Shown: piece after piece, positions 1 to 8,296 of the stretch
Position numbering within the stretch: position 1 is the stretch's first letter
Layout: the number at the start of each line of letters is the position of its first letter
From: Planctomycetia bacterium
GTDB taxonomy: Bacteria > Planctomycetota > UBA1135 > GCA-002686595
Direction: 5' to 3'
NCBI GenBank assembly: GCA_005778045.1
Contig: SXKQ01000112.1
Span: 1-55,158, forward strand
DNA length: 55,158 nucleotides
The notes under the pieces: generated by a model
Seen by the model: the letters and a program-made list of their open reading frames with translations, nothing else
Told to the model about the DNA's origin: nothing
Database searches by the model: none
Made by a program: the position numbers and the translations under genes

Positions 1-1
1 C

Positions 2-880
2 TCGCGCGAGATCCTGCAGCAGAACCGTGCGCTGGCGCAGATCCGCAAGCGCTGCACGACCAAGGTGCTCGAGGCGCTCGGCGCGCTGCGCGACAGCCGG
101 CGCGAGGACTACGAGCGCTTCTGGGCCGCGTTTGGCACCGTGCTCAAGGAAGGCATCGTCGTCGATCGCGAGCGCATGGAGCAGGTCGCGGGGCTGTGCC
201 TGTTCCCGTCGAGCAGGGACGAGAAGGCGATCACGCTGGATGAGTACATCGCGCGTGCGCCGGCCGGACAGGACACGATCTACGTGATCGGCGGCGCGGA
301 TCTCGCGACCGTGCGGCGCTCGCCGCACCTCGAGGCGCTCGCCGCGCAGGGCGGCGAGGCGCTGTGCATGGTCGAGCCCGTCGACGAGTGGGTGCGCGAC
401 ATGCTCACGGAGTACAAGGGCAAGAAGCTCGTAGCGCTCGAGCGCGGCGAGGCTCAGTTCGCGGGCGAGGCTGAGAAGCAGAAGCGCGAGGATGCCGAGC
501 GCGAGTACCGCGGCGTGCTCGAGAAGCTCGAGCAGGAACTCACGGGTTCCGTCGCGAGAGTGCGCGTGTCGTCGCGCCTGAAGGAGAGCCCGGCGGTGCT
601 CGTCGACGATGTCGACGCCCACGGCATCCACTACGAGCGCATGCTGCGCCAGACCGGACGCCCGGTACCGCCGCGCAAGCGCGTGCTCGAACTCAATGCG
701 GATCATCCGCTCGCGGCGCGCCTCAAGTCGCTCGTCGAGGCCGGCGACGCCACCGGCAAGCTCAAGGACTGGGGCGACCTGCTCTACGGGCAGGCGCTGC
801 TCGCCGAAGGCTCGCCTCTGCCGGACGCTCCGCGCTTCTCGAAGCTCGTCAGTGACCTGATGCTCGCCTCGAGCAAGTAG
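2..880 (+). CDS. htpG: Molecular chaperone HtpG (Hsp90), 3' part
   Basis: C-terminal part of the ATP-dependent cytosolic chaperone Hsp90/HtpG; the 5' end lies outside the window, and the open frame enters at base 2. The visible 292 codons cover the end of the middle domain and the C-terminal dimerisation domain. Recognisable family segments are SREILQQNRALAQIRK at the very start, the D-T-I-Y-V-I block (residues about 88-93) preceding the stretch that ends in EPVDEWV, and the helical C-terminus with LELNADHPL followed by LYGQALLAEGSPLPD. It ends in TAG with only 4 bases before the stop of the convergent universal stress gene. Identification is firm; the missing N-terminal ATPase domain simply reflects the window edge. 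Confidence 0.95.
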   Translation, partial: SREILQQNRALAQIRKRCTTKVLEALGALRDSRREDYERFWAAFGTVLKEGIVVDRERMEQVAGLCLFPSSRDEKAITLDEYIARAPAGQDTIYVIGGADLATVRRSPHLEALAAQGGEALCMVEPVDEWVRDMLTEYKGKKLVALERGEAQFAGEAEKQKREDAEREYRGVLEKLEQELTGSVARVRVSSRLKESPAVLVDDVDAHGIHYERMLRQTGRPVPPRKRVLELNADHPLAARLKSLVEAGDATGKLKDWGDLLYGQALLAEGSPLPDAPRFSKLVSDLMLASSK

Positions 881-884
881 CTAC

Positions 885-1713
885 TCAGATTCCCTCGGCC
901 TTGCGCAGCACGAGGACGGGCGTCTCCGCCCGTCGCTGCAGGTCGCTCGCGATGCTGCTCACCCGCGTGCGCGCGAGCGCACCGCGGCCGTGCGTGCCGA
1001 TCACGGCCAGGTCATGCTGGCGCTGCTGGCCGAGGAACTCGCGCAACGGCTCGCCCTCGCGGGCGTCGTCGACGACGCTCGAGGGGAACTGCACGGGGTA
1101 GCCGTGCACGTAGCTGAGTTCCGATCGCAGGAACGCGTGCAGGACGTACAGCTCGACCCCGAAGGCCAGCGCGACGTTCGCGCGCGAGCGCCGGGACGGC
1201 GAGCGAGGAGCGCCCGAAGTCGATGGCGCCCGAAGTCTCGATGGCGCACAGGATGCGGCGCACGTCGCGCGGCGCGCCAAGCTGCACCCATACCGGGCAG
1301 GTGGCGCTCGAAACCACGTCGTGGACGACGTCGCCGAAGTCGAAGAGGCCACGGCGTTCATGGCGGCCGACGAGGATCACCCCGGCCCAGCGCAGCAGCG
1401 CGCGCTCCACGAGCGCGTTGGCGGGACTGCCTGGGATGATCTCGAGCGTGTCCTCGAGCGCCGCTCCCACGCCGCCCGCCGCCTGCAGCACGTTGTTCCA
1501 GCGCGTCGCCGCGTAGCCGCCCGCCCTCTTCACGCCGAGTGGGTCGACGTGCGAGAAGTCGTCGAGCGGCGCGCTGCTCGCATGCACCAGGCCGACCTCG
1601 AGCCTGAGCGCGGGAGCGTGGCGGAAGGCGGCGACGACGGCGTGGTCCGCGGCGTCGCGCTCCTCGACTCCGACGCGGGCGAGGGTAGGGGCGTTCGGGA
1701 GGTGACGCGTCAT
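885..1713 (-). pseudogene. Universal stress protein (two Usp domains), frameshifted
   Basis: UspA-type stress protein, cytosolic, nucleotide-binding alpha/beta fold. The first Usp domain reads in one frame from ATG 1713, which has GGAG eight bases upstream, and continues to the segment RRILCAIETSG. The second domain (AFGVELYVLHAF, then DLAVIGTHGRGALARTRVSS, then ETPVLVLRK) lies in another frame and ends at 885. The two halves join naturally if one base is removed near 1191-1199, where the plus strand reads CCGGGACGG; removal gives an uninterrupted Usp helix between SSLAV and ANVALAFGVEL. The G-x2-G-x9-G-(S/T)-like phosphate motif is visible as GTHGRGALARTRVSS. This is either a real frameshift or a one-base sequence error; every other part of both domains looks intact. 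It is convergent with htpG. Confidence 0.75.
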
Positions 1714-1989
1714 GGAATGGACTCCGGCCACGGAAGGTCGGTCGACCTGCCGCCCCTCGGTGCGTGCCGCGAGCGGATTCCAGCGCCCTGCGCACTACGG
1801 CGTACCTGAGGTGCTTCGACGAGCGGATTTTCTTCGCTCGGCGAACAGCAAGATCAGGCGCTTTTTTCGTGAGAAAGTGCGGTTCTGGCGGAAGAGACCT
1901 CACGAGCCCTCTGGAACCGTGCCCGGCGCTGCGCTCCGATTTGTGCACGATCGCGGGCTGCGCATTTCCGCTCGCCACGACCTCGCACG
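1714..1989. other. Divergent intergenic region uspA / thrC
   Basis: About 276 bases between two divergent genes. It holds the GGAG ribosome-binding site of the stress protein and an AT-richer patch at about 1823-1885 that probably carries promoters for one or both genes. I could not match a convincing -35/-10 pair and see no coding potential. Confidence 0.4.
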
Positions 1990-3249
1990 ATGGGCGCGTA
2001 CCTCACGCATCTCGAGTCACCCTGGGACGGAACCCGCCACGACTTCCGCCTGCCGCAGACGACGCACGCGGGACGGCCGCTCGTCGCCCGTTACGACCTC
2101 GAGCGCATCGCCAAGGAGGTCGAGCGCGACTCGACCTACTACAACGCGGGCTGCCTTTGGAGCTTCCGCGACCTGCTGCCGGTGCAGGACGACGCCAACA
2201 TCGTCTCGTTCGGCGAGCTCGCGACGCCGACGCTGCAGCTCTCGCGCCTCGGCAACGAGCTCGGGCTTGAGAACCTGTTCCTCAAGGACGAGTCGCGGCT
2301 GCCGACGGGTTCATTCAAGTCGCGCGGCATGTCCGTCGCGATCAGCAAGGCCAAGGAACTCGGTATCCGGCGCGTGGCGGTGCCCACGGCGGGCAACGCG
2401 GGCGGCGCGCTGGCGGCCTACGCGGCCCGGGCCGGCATCGAGGCGTGGATCTTCATGCCCGCCGACACGCCGGAAGTGAACAAGCTCGAGTGCGAGCTCG
2501 TAGGCGCGCGCGTGGTCGAGGTCGAAGGCCTGATCAGCGACTGCGGCGTGCTCCTGCGCGAGGGCCAAAAGGTCTTCGGCTGGTTCGACCTGTCGACCCT
2601 GCGCGAGCCGTACAGGCTCGAGGGCAAGAAGACCATGGGGCTCGAGCTGGCCCAGCACTTCGGCTGGCGCTTCCCCGAGGTGGTGCTCTATCCCACGGGC
2701 GGTGGCACCGGCCTGATCGGCATCTGGAAGGCCTACGAGGAGCTGTGCGGCATCGGTTGGCTCGAGGATCGCCGTGCCCCGCGCCTGTATTCCTGCCAGT
2801 CAGACGGCTGCGCGCCGATCGCGCGGGCCTTCGAGCGCGGCGAGCGCACGGCCGAGCCGTGGGTGGGGGCCGAGACCATCGCGAGCGGGCTGCGCGTGCC
2901 GGGCGCCGTCGGCGACTTCCTGATGCTGGACGCCATCCGTGCCAGTGGCGGCGAGGCGCTCGGCGTGCCCGAGGCCTCGATCCTGCGCTGGATGCGGCGC
3001 GTGGGCGAGCTCGAGGGCGTCGCCATCTGCCCCGAGACTGCGGTGTGCTTCGAGGCGCTCGTGCGGCTCGTCGCAGCGGGCAAGATCGCCCGTCACGAGG
3101 AGATCGTGATCTTCAACACGGGCGCGGCCTACAAGTACGTCGAGGCCTTGCGCGCGGTGAATCGCCCGCCGGTGCCGCGCCTTCGTCCGGGCGAAAGCGT
3201 CGACTGGCGCGGGCTGGCGGCCGGTTTCGAGCGCGCCTCGATCGGCTGA
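1990..3249 (+). CDS. thrC: Threonine synthase (PLP-dependent)
   Basis: Converts O-phosphohomoserine to threonine with pyridoxal phosphate, last step of threonine synthesis, cytosolic. The 419-residue protein has the PLP lysine at K110 in the motif LPTGSFKSRG, the substrate/PLP loop AVPTAGNAGGALAAYAARAG, and the Gly-rich phosphate loop PTGGGTGLIG. The N-terminal part with YYNAGCLWSFRDLLP and then SFGELATPTL is typical of the threonine synthases that resemble the archaeal and plant enzymes. The start ATG at 1990 has no obvious Shine-Dalgarno sequence, so the true start could differ by some codons. It stands alone, followed by a compact hairpin terminator. A generic PLP lyase of the same fold (threonine dehydratase-like) is the main alternative. 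Confidence 0.88.
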   Translation: MGAYLTHLESPWDGTRHDFRLPQTTHAGRPLVARYDLERIAKEVERDSTYYNAGCLWSFRDLLPVQDDANIVSFGELATPTLQLSRLGNELGLENLFLKDESRLPTGSFKSRGMSVAISKAKELGIRRVAVPTAGNAGGALAAYAARAGIEAWIFMPADTPEVNKLECELVGARVVEVEGLISDCGVLLREGQKVFGWFDLSTLREPYRLEGKKTMGLELAQHFGWRFPEVVLYPTGGGTGLIGIWKAYEELCGIGWLEDRRAPRLYSCQSDGCAPIARAFERGERTAEPWVGAETIASGLRVPGAVGDFLMLDAIRASGGEALGVPEASILRWMRRVGELEGVAICPETAVCFEALVRLVAAGKIARHEEIVIFNTGAAYKYVEALRAVNRPPVPRLRPGESVDWRGLAAGFERASIG

Positions 3250-3253
3250 GATC

Positions 3254-3271
3254 CCGAGCCGCCGGGCTCGG
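3254..3271 (+). terminator. Hairpin after thrC
   Basis: Seven-base-pair stem CCGAGCC/GGCTCGG with a four-base loop, five bases after the thrC stop codon. A short CTT follows rather than a true U-run, so termination efficiency is uncertain. It sits directly before the -35 element of the next operon. Confidence 0.5.
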
Positions 3272-3272
3272 C

Positions 3273-3300
3273 TTGCCGAGGCACTCGCGCTGCGTAGAAT
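3273..3300 (+). promoter_or_regulatory. Sigma-70-like promoter for the molybdenum hydroxylase operon
   Basis: TTGCCG at 3273-3278, a 16-base spacer, and TAGAAT at 3295-3300. The first gene starts 62 bases downstream. The pair matches a housekeeping-type consensus well for such a GC-rich genome. Read by eye only. Confidence 0.5.
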
Positions 3301-3362
3301 CCGGGCGCTCGCCGTGGGCACTTCGTCCGCCGCGCGCATGGCCAAGAGCCTGAGGGCCTCTC

Positions 3363-4013
3363 ATGTCGGATGCAACGAGCCCGCACGACGCAGCGTCGCG
3401 CGAGCCTTCCCTGTCGCGTCGAGCGTTCTTCAAGGGCGCCGGCGTGGTCGCCGCGGGCGGCCTCGTCGGCGAGGCGGTGCAGGCCGCGGCGCGCAGCGCC
3501 AGTCTCGAGCCGGTGCGTCTGGAAGGCACGGTCGAGCTCGAGCTCGACATCAACGCAGCGCGCCAGAAGGTCGCCGTGGAGCCGCGTACGACGCTGCTCA
3601 ACACGCTGCGCAACCACTGCACGCCGCCGCTGACCGGCGCCAAGCTCGTGTGCGATCACGGCTCGTGCGGCGCCTGCACGGTGCACCTCGACGGCAAGCC
3701 GGTCTATTCGTGCATGACGCTCGCGGTCGACGCCGTCGGCCGCAAGGTCACGACCATCGAGGGGCTCGCTCCGGCCGGAGAGCTCACGGAGCTGCAGTCG
3801 GCGTTCTGTGCACACGACGGCTCGATGTGCGGCTTTTGCACGCCGGGCTTCGTGATGTCGATCAGCGCCTGCCTCGAGCGCAATCCCGCGGCCTCGCTCG
3901 ACGAGATCCAGCGCTCGTGCTCGGGCAACCTGTGTCGCTGTGGCACGTATCCGCAGGTATTCGAAGCGGCGCTCGCGGCCGGTCGCAAGCTGCGCGCGAA
4001 GGGAGGCAAGTGA
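3363..4013 (+). CDS. 2Fe-2S subunit of a periplasmic molybdenum hydroxylase (PaoA/YagT-like)
   Basis: Electron-transfer subunit of a xanthine-dehydrogenase-family enzyme. Both [2Fe-2S] centres are visible: the plant-ferredoxin-type set C97, C102, C105, C117 and the second set C156, C159, C191, C193 in CGFC and CRCG. The N-terminus carries a Tat signal (twin arginine R19-R20 in SLSRRAFFKG, then a hydrophobic segment), so the assembled enzyme is probably exported folded. Only this subunit has a signal, as in the Escherichia coli PaoABC aldehyde oxidoreductase, where the other subunits are co-exported. Its TGA stop overlaps the ATG of the Mo subunit (TGATG), implying translational coupling. Substrate cannot be deduced; aldehydes are a reasonable guess from the PaoABC-like layout. 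Confidence 0.9.
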   Translation: MSDATSPHDAASREPSLSRRAFFKGAGVVAAGGLVGEAVQAAARSASLEPVRLEGTVELELDINAARQKVAVEPRTTLLNTLRNHCTPPLTGAKLVCDHGSCGACTVHLDGKPVYSCMTLAVDAVGRKVTTIEGLAPAGELTELQSAFCAHDGSMCGFCTPGFVMSISACLERNPAASLDEIQRSCSGNLCRCGTYPQVFEAALAAGRKLRAKGGK

Positions 4014-6277
4014 TGGCGCTCGATCCGCTTCGCCTCGAGGACGAGAAGCCGCCGCGCCCCGCAGCGCCCGGCAAGAAGTGGGTGCGCGTGACCAAGGCGG
4101 TCAACGGCATCGACACCGAGGTCTGGGAGGAGGTCGCGGACGATACGGGCGGCCCGCAGTGGGGCGCGCGCGAGTCGATGCGCCTCGTCTCGCGCGAGGT
4201 TCCGCGCGTCGATGGCCCGGACAAGGTCACGGGCCGCGCCACGTTCAGTCACGACGTGCGACTGCCGGGCATGGTGTACGCGCGCGTGCTGCGCAGCCGC
4301 GTGCCGGCCGCGAAGGTGAAGCTCGACCTTGAGGCCGCGCGCAAGCTTCCCGGCGTGCTCGCGGTGGTGGAGCTCGGCGAGGGCGAGGTGCGCTGGCTCG
4401 GACGTCCGATCGCCGCGGTGGCCGCGACGACGCCGGAATTTGCGGAGGACGGCGTGCGCGCGATCGTCGTGAGCTACGAGGAGCAGGGCTTCGCGGTCAC
4501 GCCGGACCAGGCAGCTGCGGAGAATGCGCCCAAGGTGAACAGCCGCGGCAACGTGCGCGTGCTCTCGAAGAATACCGACATGAGCGAGATCGACGCGGCG
4601 CTCGCAAAGGCGCCTGTGCGCGTGAAGGGCACGTGGAAGATTCCCGTGCAGCACCATGCGTCGCTCGAGTCGCACGGCGTCGTGGTCGACTATCGCGGCG
4701 GCGACGAGGCCACCGTGTACGCGTCGACGCAGGGCACGTTCACCGTCCCCGGCGACGCCGCGGGGCGGCTCGGGCTCAAGCCCAATCAAGTCACCGCGGT
4801 CGTCGAGCACATGGGCGGTGGCTTCGGCTCGAAGTTCGGCATGGGCATCGAGGGCGAGGCTGCGTGCCTGCTCGCGAAGGAGCTCAAGCGCCCGGTGCAC
4901 CTGATGCTCGATCGCTCGAGCGAGTTCCATGCGGCGGGCAACCGCTCAGGCGGCGAGCACGAGATCGAGGCGGGCGTCGGCAAGGACGGTCGCATCCTCG
5001 CGTTCAAGGCGCGCGTCACGCGCCACGGCGGTGTGGGGCAGGGCTCGGGCCATCCGCTGCCGTACATCTACGCGCGCGACAACGCCGTGTTCGTCGAGGA
5101 TCGCTGCATCCACACGAACATGGACTCGAGCCGCGCCATGCGCGGCCCGGGACATCCGCAGGCGTCCTTCTCGATGGAGGGCGTGATGGACGAGTGCGCC
5201 TACGCGATCGGCATGGACCTGCTCGAGTTCCGGCGCATCAACTTGCCCGAGGGCAAGCGCGAGCTCTACATGCGCCAGCTCGAACGCTGCGCGGAGTTGA
5301 TCGGCTGGACGGCGCATCCGCACAGGCAGGCGCCCGACCTGTCGGACGTCGAAGTGAAAGTCGGTATCGGCTTCGCCATCGCGCGCTGGGGCGGCGGCGG
5401 TAACGGCCAGTGCAAGGTCGAGGTGCGCATCGCGCCGGATGGCTCCGTCGAGGTGCTCTCGGGCACGCAGGATCTCGGCACTGGCACGCGCACGTACTGC
5501 GCGACGATCGTGGCGGAGGAACTCGGGCTCGAGCTCGCGCAGGTGCGCGCGCGCATCGGACGCTCGACGTTCGGCAGCGCCAACGCCTCAGGCGGCAGCA
5601 CGACGGCGCCTTCGCTCGCGCCGAGCGTGAAGCACGCGGCGCACAACGCGCGCGTCGCGCTGTTCGAGAAGGTGGCCCCGCTGCTCGGTGCGAAGGCAAG
5701 CGAGCTCGAGGTACGGCCGGGCGAGATCCGCGTCGCGGCGAGACCCTCGAAGCGCATCGCGTGGAAGGATGCATGTGCGGCTCTCGGTCCCAATGGCCTC
5801 TCCGCGCAGGGCGAGTGGCAGGCGCACCTTGCCGGCAACGACATCGGCGGCGCGCAGGCCGCGAAGGTGAGCGTCGACACGCTGACCGGCGAGGTCAAGG
5901 TGCTTGAGATGGTCGCCGTGCAGGACTGCGGACTCGTGCTCAACCCGATGGCGGCGAAGAGCCAGCTGCAGGGCGGCATGGTGCAGGCCCTCTCGTACGG
6001 ACTGTTCGAGGAGCGCGTGGTCGATCCCGACCTCGGGCTGTTCCTCAACGCCAACTTCGAGGACTACAAGATCGCCGGCGCCGCAGACATTCCGGCCATG
6101 AAGGCCGTGTTCGAGGACGACCCGCGCGGCGTCATCGGCATGAGCGAGGCCGCGATCGTTCCGGGGCACTCGGCGATCGCGAACGCGATTCACAACGCGT
6201 GTGGCGTGCGGCTGCGCGAGATGCCGCTCACGGCGGACAAGATCCTGATGGGCCTCGCGGCTCTCAAGAAGGGCTAG
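4013..6277 (+). CDS. Molybdopterin-binding catalytic subunit of xanthine dehydrogenase family (PaoC-like)
   Basis: 754-residue catalytic subunit binding the molybdenum cofactor. It has the fused a/b-hammerhead domain (ATFSHDVRLPGMVYARVLRS) and the Mo-binding region with HMGGGFGSKFG, RAMRGPGHPQASF and QDLGTGTRT. The predicted catalytic base is E712 in GMSEAAIVPGHSAIAN, matching the conserved Glu near the C-terminus of the family. There is no signal peptide; export would depend on the Tat-tagged 2Fe-2S subunit. The start at 4013 is chosen because it overlaps the upstream stop; a longer open frame upstream is only the shadow of the 2Fe-2S gene. Eleven bases separate it from the FAD subunit. The family also contains carbon-monoxide dehydrogenases and isoquinoline oxidoreductases, so the substrate is open. 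Confidence 0.9.
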   Translation: MALDPLRLEDEKPPRPAAPGKKWVRVTKAVNGIDTEVWEEVADDTGGPQWGARESMRLVSREVPRVDGPDKVTGRATFSHDVRLPGMVYARVLRSRVPAAKVKLDLEAARKLPGVLAVVELGEGEVRWLGRPIAAVAATTPEFAEDGVRAIVVSYEEQGFAVTPDQAAAENAPKVNSRGNVRVLSKNTDMSEIDAALAKAPVRVKGTWKIPVQHHASLESHGVVVDYRGGDEATVYASTQGTFTVPGDAAGRLGLKPNQVTAVVEHMGGGFGSKFGMGIEGEAACLLAKELKRPVHLMLDRSSEFHAAGNRSGGEHEIEAGVGKDGRILAFKARVTRHGGVGQGSGHPLPYIYARDNAVFVEDRCIHTNMDSSRAMRGPGHPQASFSMEGVMDECAYAIGMDLLEFRRINLPEGKRELYMRQLERCAELIGWTAHPHRQAPDLSDVEVKVGIGFAIARWGGGGNGQCKVEVRIAPDGSVEVLSGTQDLGTGTRTYCATIVAEELGLELAQVRARIGRSTFGSANASGGSTTAPSLAPSVKHAAHNARVALFEKVAPLLGAKASELEVRPGEIRVAARPSKRIAWKDACAALGPNGLSAQGEWQAHLAGNDIGGAQAAKVSVDTLTGEVKVLEMVAVQDCGLVLNPMAAKSQLQGGMVQALSYGLFEERVVDPDLGLFLNANFEDYKIAGAADIPAMKAVFEDDPRGVIGMSEAAIVPGHSAIANAIHNACGVRLREMPLTADKILMGLAALKKG

Positions 6278-6288
6278 GAGGAGCGCAC

Positions 6289-7284
6289 ATGAAGAGCTTT
6301 GAGTTCATCGCGCCGCGCACGCTCGACCAGGTGGTCGAACTGCTGCCCGGCCCGCGCGATCAGAAGGTGCGCGACCGCGTGAAGCTGCTCGCCGGCGGGC
6401 AGGACCTGCTCGGTGAGCTGAAGGAGTACCTCGTGGCGCCCGATCAGGTGGTGAACCTGAAGACGGTGCCGGGGCTGTCGACCTTCGCGGATCAGGACGG
6501 GCGCTATGAGCTCGGCGCGCTGGTGACGCTCGCGGAGCTGGAGCAGAGCGCGAGCCTGCGGCGCACGCACGCGATGGTGGCGGAGGCCGCCGATGCCGTC
6601 GGCTCCGTGCAGATCCGCAACCAGGGCACGGTCGGCGGCAACCTCTGCCAACGCCCGCGCTGCTGGTACTACCGCCACGAGCAGGCCGTGTGCATCAAGA
6701 AGGGTGGCTCGGAGTGCTTCGCCTACGGCGGCCTCAACAAGTACAACGCGATCCTCGGCGGCGGCCCGAGCTACATCGTGCACCCGTCCGACCTCGCGCC
6801 CGCGCTGGTCGCGGCCGGCGCCACGGCGACGCTCAAGGGCAAGAAGGGCGAGCGCACGATCGAGCTCGAGCGCTTCTTCACGCTGCCGAGCGAGGGCGCC
6901 GTGACGCGCGAGAACGTGCTCGCACCCGACGAGGTGCTCGTGCGCGTCGAGGTCCCGTCGATGGCCGGCTGGACGAGCACGTACGTGAAGTTCCGCGAGC
7001 GTTCGAGCTACGACTTCGCGCTGGCGGCGGTTGCGCTCGCGCTGCGCATGGACGGCGGCAAGATCGCGGCGGCGCGGCTCGTGCTCGGCGGCGTGGCCCC
7101 GATCCCGTGGCGCTGCGAGAAGGCCGAGAAAGCGCTCGTCGGGCGCAAGATCGACGCGGAGACGTGCTCGCTCGCGGGCAAGCTCGCGCTCGAGGGCGCC
7201 GAGCCGCTCGCGCACAACGCTTACAAGGTGCCCCTCGCGCAGGGGCTGGTCACCAAGGCGCTGCGCAAGCTCGCCGGAACCTGA
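6289..7284 (+). CDS. FAD subunit of molybdenum hydroxylase with extra Cys cluster (PaoB-like)
   Basis: 331-residue FAD-binding medium subunit. FAD motifs are LLAGGQDLLGELK near residues 33-45 and TVGGNLCQRPRC near 114-125. Unlike ordinary xanthine dehydrogenase FAD subunits it carries a loop with four cysteines, C120, C125, C135 and C143, followed by GGGPSYIVHPSDLAPAL. This arrangement is known from PaoB/YagS and HcrB, where it binds an additional [4Fe-4S] cluster; binding here is inferred from the cysteines. The start ATG 6289 has a strong AGGAGGAG site just upstream. It is the third gene of the operon, and its stop is followed eight bases later by a small Cys-rich ORF. Confidence 0.9.
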   Translation: MKSFEFIAPRTLDQVVELLPGPRDQKVRDRVKLLAGGQDLLGELKEYLVAPDQVVNLKTVPGLSTFADQDGRYELGALVTLAELEQSASLRRTHAMVAEAADAVGSVQIRNQGTVGGNLCQRPRCWYYRHEQAVCIKKGGSECFAYGGLNKYNAILGGGPSYIVHPSDLAPALVAAGATATLKGKKGERTIELERFFTLPSEGAVTRENVLAPDEVLVRVEVPSMAGWTSTYVKFRERSSYDFALAAVALALRMDGGKIAAARLVLGGVAPIPWRCEKAEKALVGRKIDAETCSLAGKLALEGAEPLAHNAYKVPLAQGLVTKALRKLAGT

Positions 7285-7292
7285 GGAGCCGC

Positions 7293-7532
7293 ATGGAACC
7301 GACATCCCTTCAGAGCCCGATCTGCGCCGAGATCCGCAGCAAGAAGTACTTCTTCCTGCAGTCCGCGCCCATGCAGGCGAGCGACGTGGTCGACAACTCG
7401 AACGACTGCTGGTGCAACCGCACCTGCGACCGCGTCGGGCCCGATGGCGACGGCGTGCACCCCGTGGATTGCACCGCCGAGCGTTCCTGCTTCCGACCGA
7501 TCTTCACGCCGACCGGAAATGGGCTAGCCTAG
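7293..7532 (+). CDS. Small Cys-rich protein downstream of the molybdenum hydroxylase
   Basis: 79-residue open frame starting eight bases after the FAD-subunit stop, with GAGG upstream of the ATG. It has no signal peptide. Its features are a KKYFFLQSAP stretch in the N-terminal half, a CWCNRTC motif near residues 39-45, a GPDGDGVHP segment and two further cysteines in the CTAERSC region. I think similar small proteins accompany such operons in other planctomycetes, but that is memory and not checked. The spaced cysteines suggest metal or cluster binding, perhaps in assembly of the enzyme. Coding use is supported by operon spacing and the ribosome-binding site; function is unknown. Confidence 0.6.
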   Translation: MEPTSLQSPICAEIRSKKYFFLQSAPMQASDVVDNSNDCWCNRTCDRVGPDGDGVHPVDCTAERSCFRPIFTPTGNGLA

Positions 7533-7540
7533 AGAGCGTC

Positions 7541-8275
7541 ATGAAGATCCTCATCTCGCTCGCGCTCGCCACATCTGCCGCCGTCGGCATGCGCTACCTG
7601 TGTGTCGACTGCGGCCCCGACGCGACCCCCGAGGCCGACATCGAGCCGGCGGGCACCTATGTCGAGGCGCGCACTGCGAGCGTCTTCGCGGGCGCCTGCC
7701 ACTACAACTCCGAGCTCGTCACGGCGGGACGCGAGGCCCTGCTGGCATGGCGCTTCGAGGGCGGACGTGTCGCGGGCGTCGACCTCGCGGGGCTCGAAGT
7801 GATGGCCGCGGTGGCCTCCTCAGAGAACCTCTCGCAAGGTGCCACGCGCCGCAGCGTGCTGTACGTCGACTCGCAGGCGAGCGAGGAGCAGCGCGCGACC
7901 ATCGTCGAGTGGGTGCGGGCGCGCTACGGCGAGTCGCTGGGCGAGCTCATCGCGGTCGAGACCGTTGCTGTCGAGATCCAGTTCGACGGCGAGCGCTACA
8001 CGGCGAACGCCGGGACCGCGCTGCAGCTCTCTGGCGGGCTTTTGCCCGATCGTGAGTGCTGCAAGATGCCCTACGACGTGTGGTACCAGCCGTTCACGCC
8101 GATCGCGGGCCGCATCGTCGGCAACAGCGAGCGCTTCGCGTGGAACGAGTCGCGGCTCGCGCGCGCATTCGAGAACCGCGAGCGCAACGACGCCTTCGTG
8201 GGTGCGTTCGGTCCAGCCGCGGGCGGCTCGTGCTGCGCGATGCCGTCGCGTGCCGCTGCGCTCAGCGCACAGTGA
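7541..8275 (+). CDS. DUF1326-type protein with N-terminal signal-like segment
   Basis: 244-residue protein starting eight bases after the preceding stop, so probably the fifth gene of the operon. The region from YVEARTASVFAGACHYNSE (about residues 31-49) through the segment with GARRSVLYVDSQASEEQ-like composition resembles the DUF1326 family, whose biochemical role is not established to my knowledge. A short hydrophobic N-terminus (residues 1-18) may be a signal or anchor. A Cys pair (CC in DRECCKMPYD) and a second pair near the C-terminus (GGSCCAMPSR) could bind metal. Its association with the molybdenum hydroxylase operon is inferred from spacing only. It ends convergent to the glycosidase gene. 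Confidence 0.7.
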   Translation: MKILISLALATSAAVGMRYLCVDCGPDATPEADIEPAGTYVEARTASVFAGACHYNSELVTAGREALLAWRFEGGRVAGVDLAGLEVMAAVASSENLSQGATRRSVLYVDSQASEEQRATIVEWVRARYGESLGELIAVETVAVEIQFDGERYTANAGTALQLSGGLLPDRECCKMPYDVWYQPFTPIAGRIVGNSERFAWNESRLARAFENRERNDAFVGAFGPAAGGSCCAMPSRAAALSAQ

Positions 8276-8281
8276 GCAGGT

Positions 8282-8296
8282 GCGCCCTCAGGGCGC
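8282..8296. terminator. Short GC hairpin between convergent genes
   Basis: GCGCCC/GGGCGC with a three-base loop, six bases after the DUF1326-type gene stop and overlapping the last codons of the opposite-strand gene. There is no U-run. It could end transcription from the left. Confidence 0.35.
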
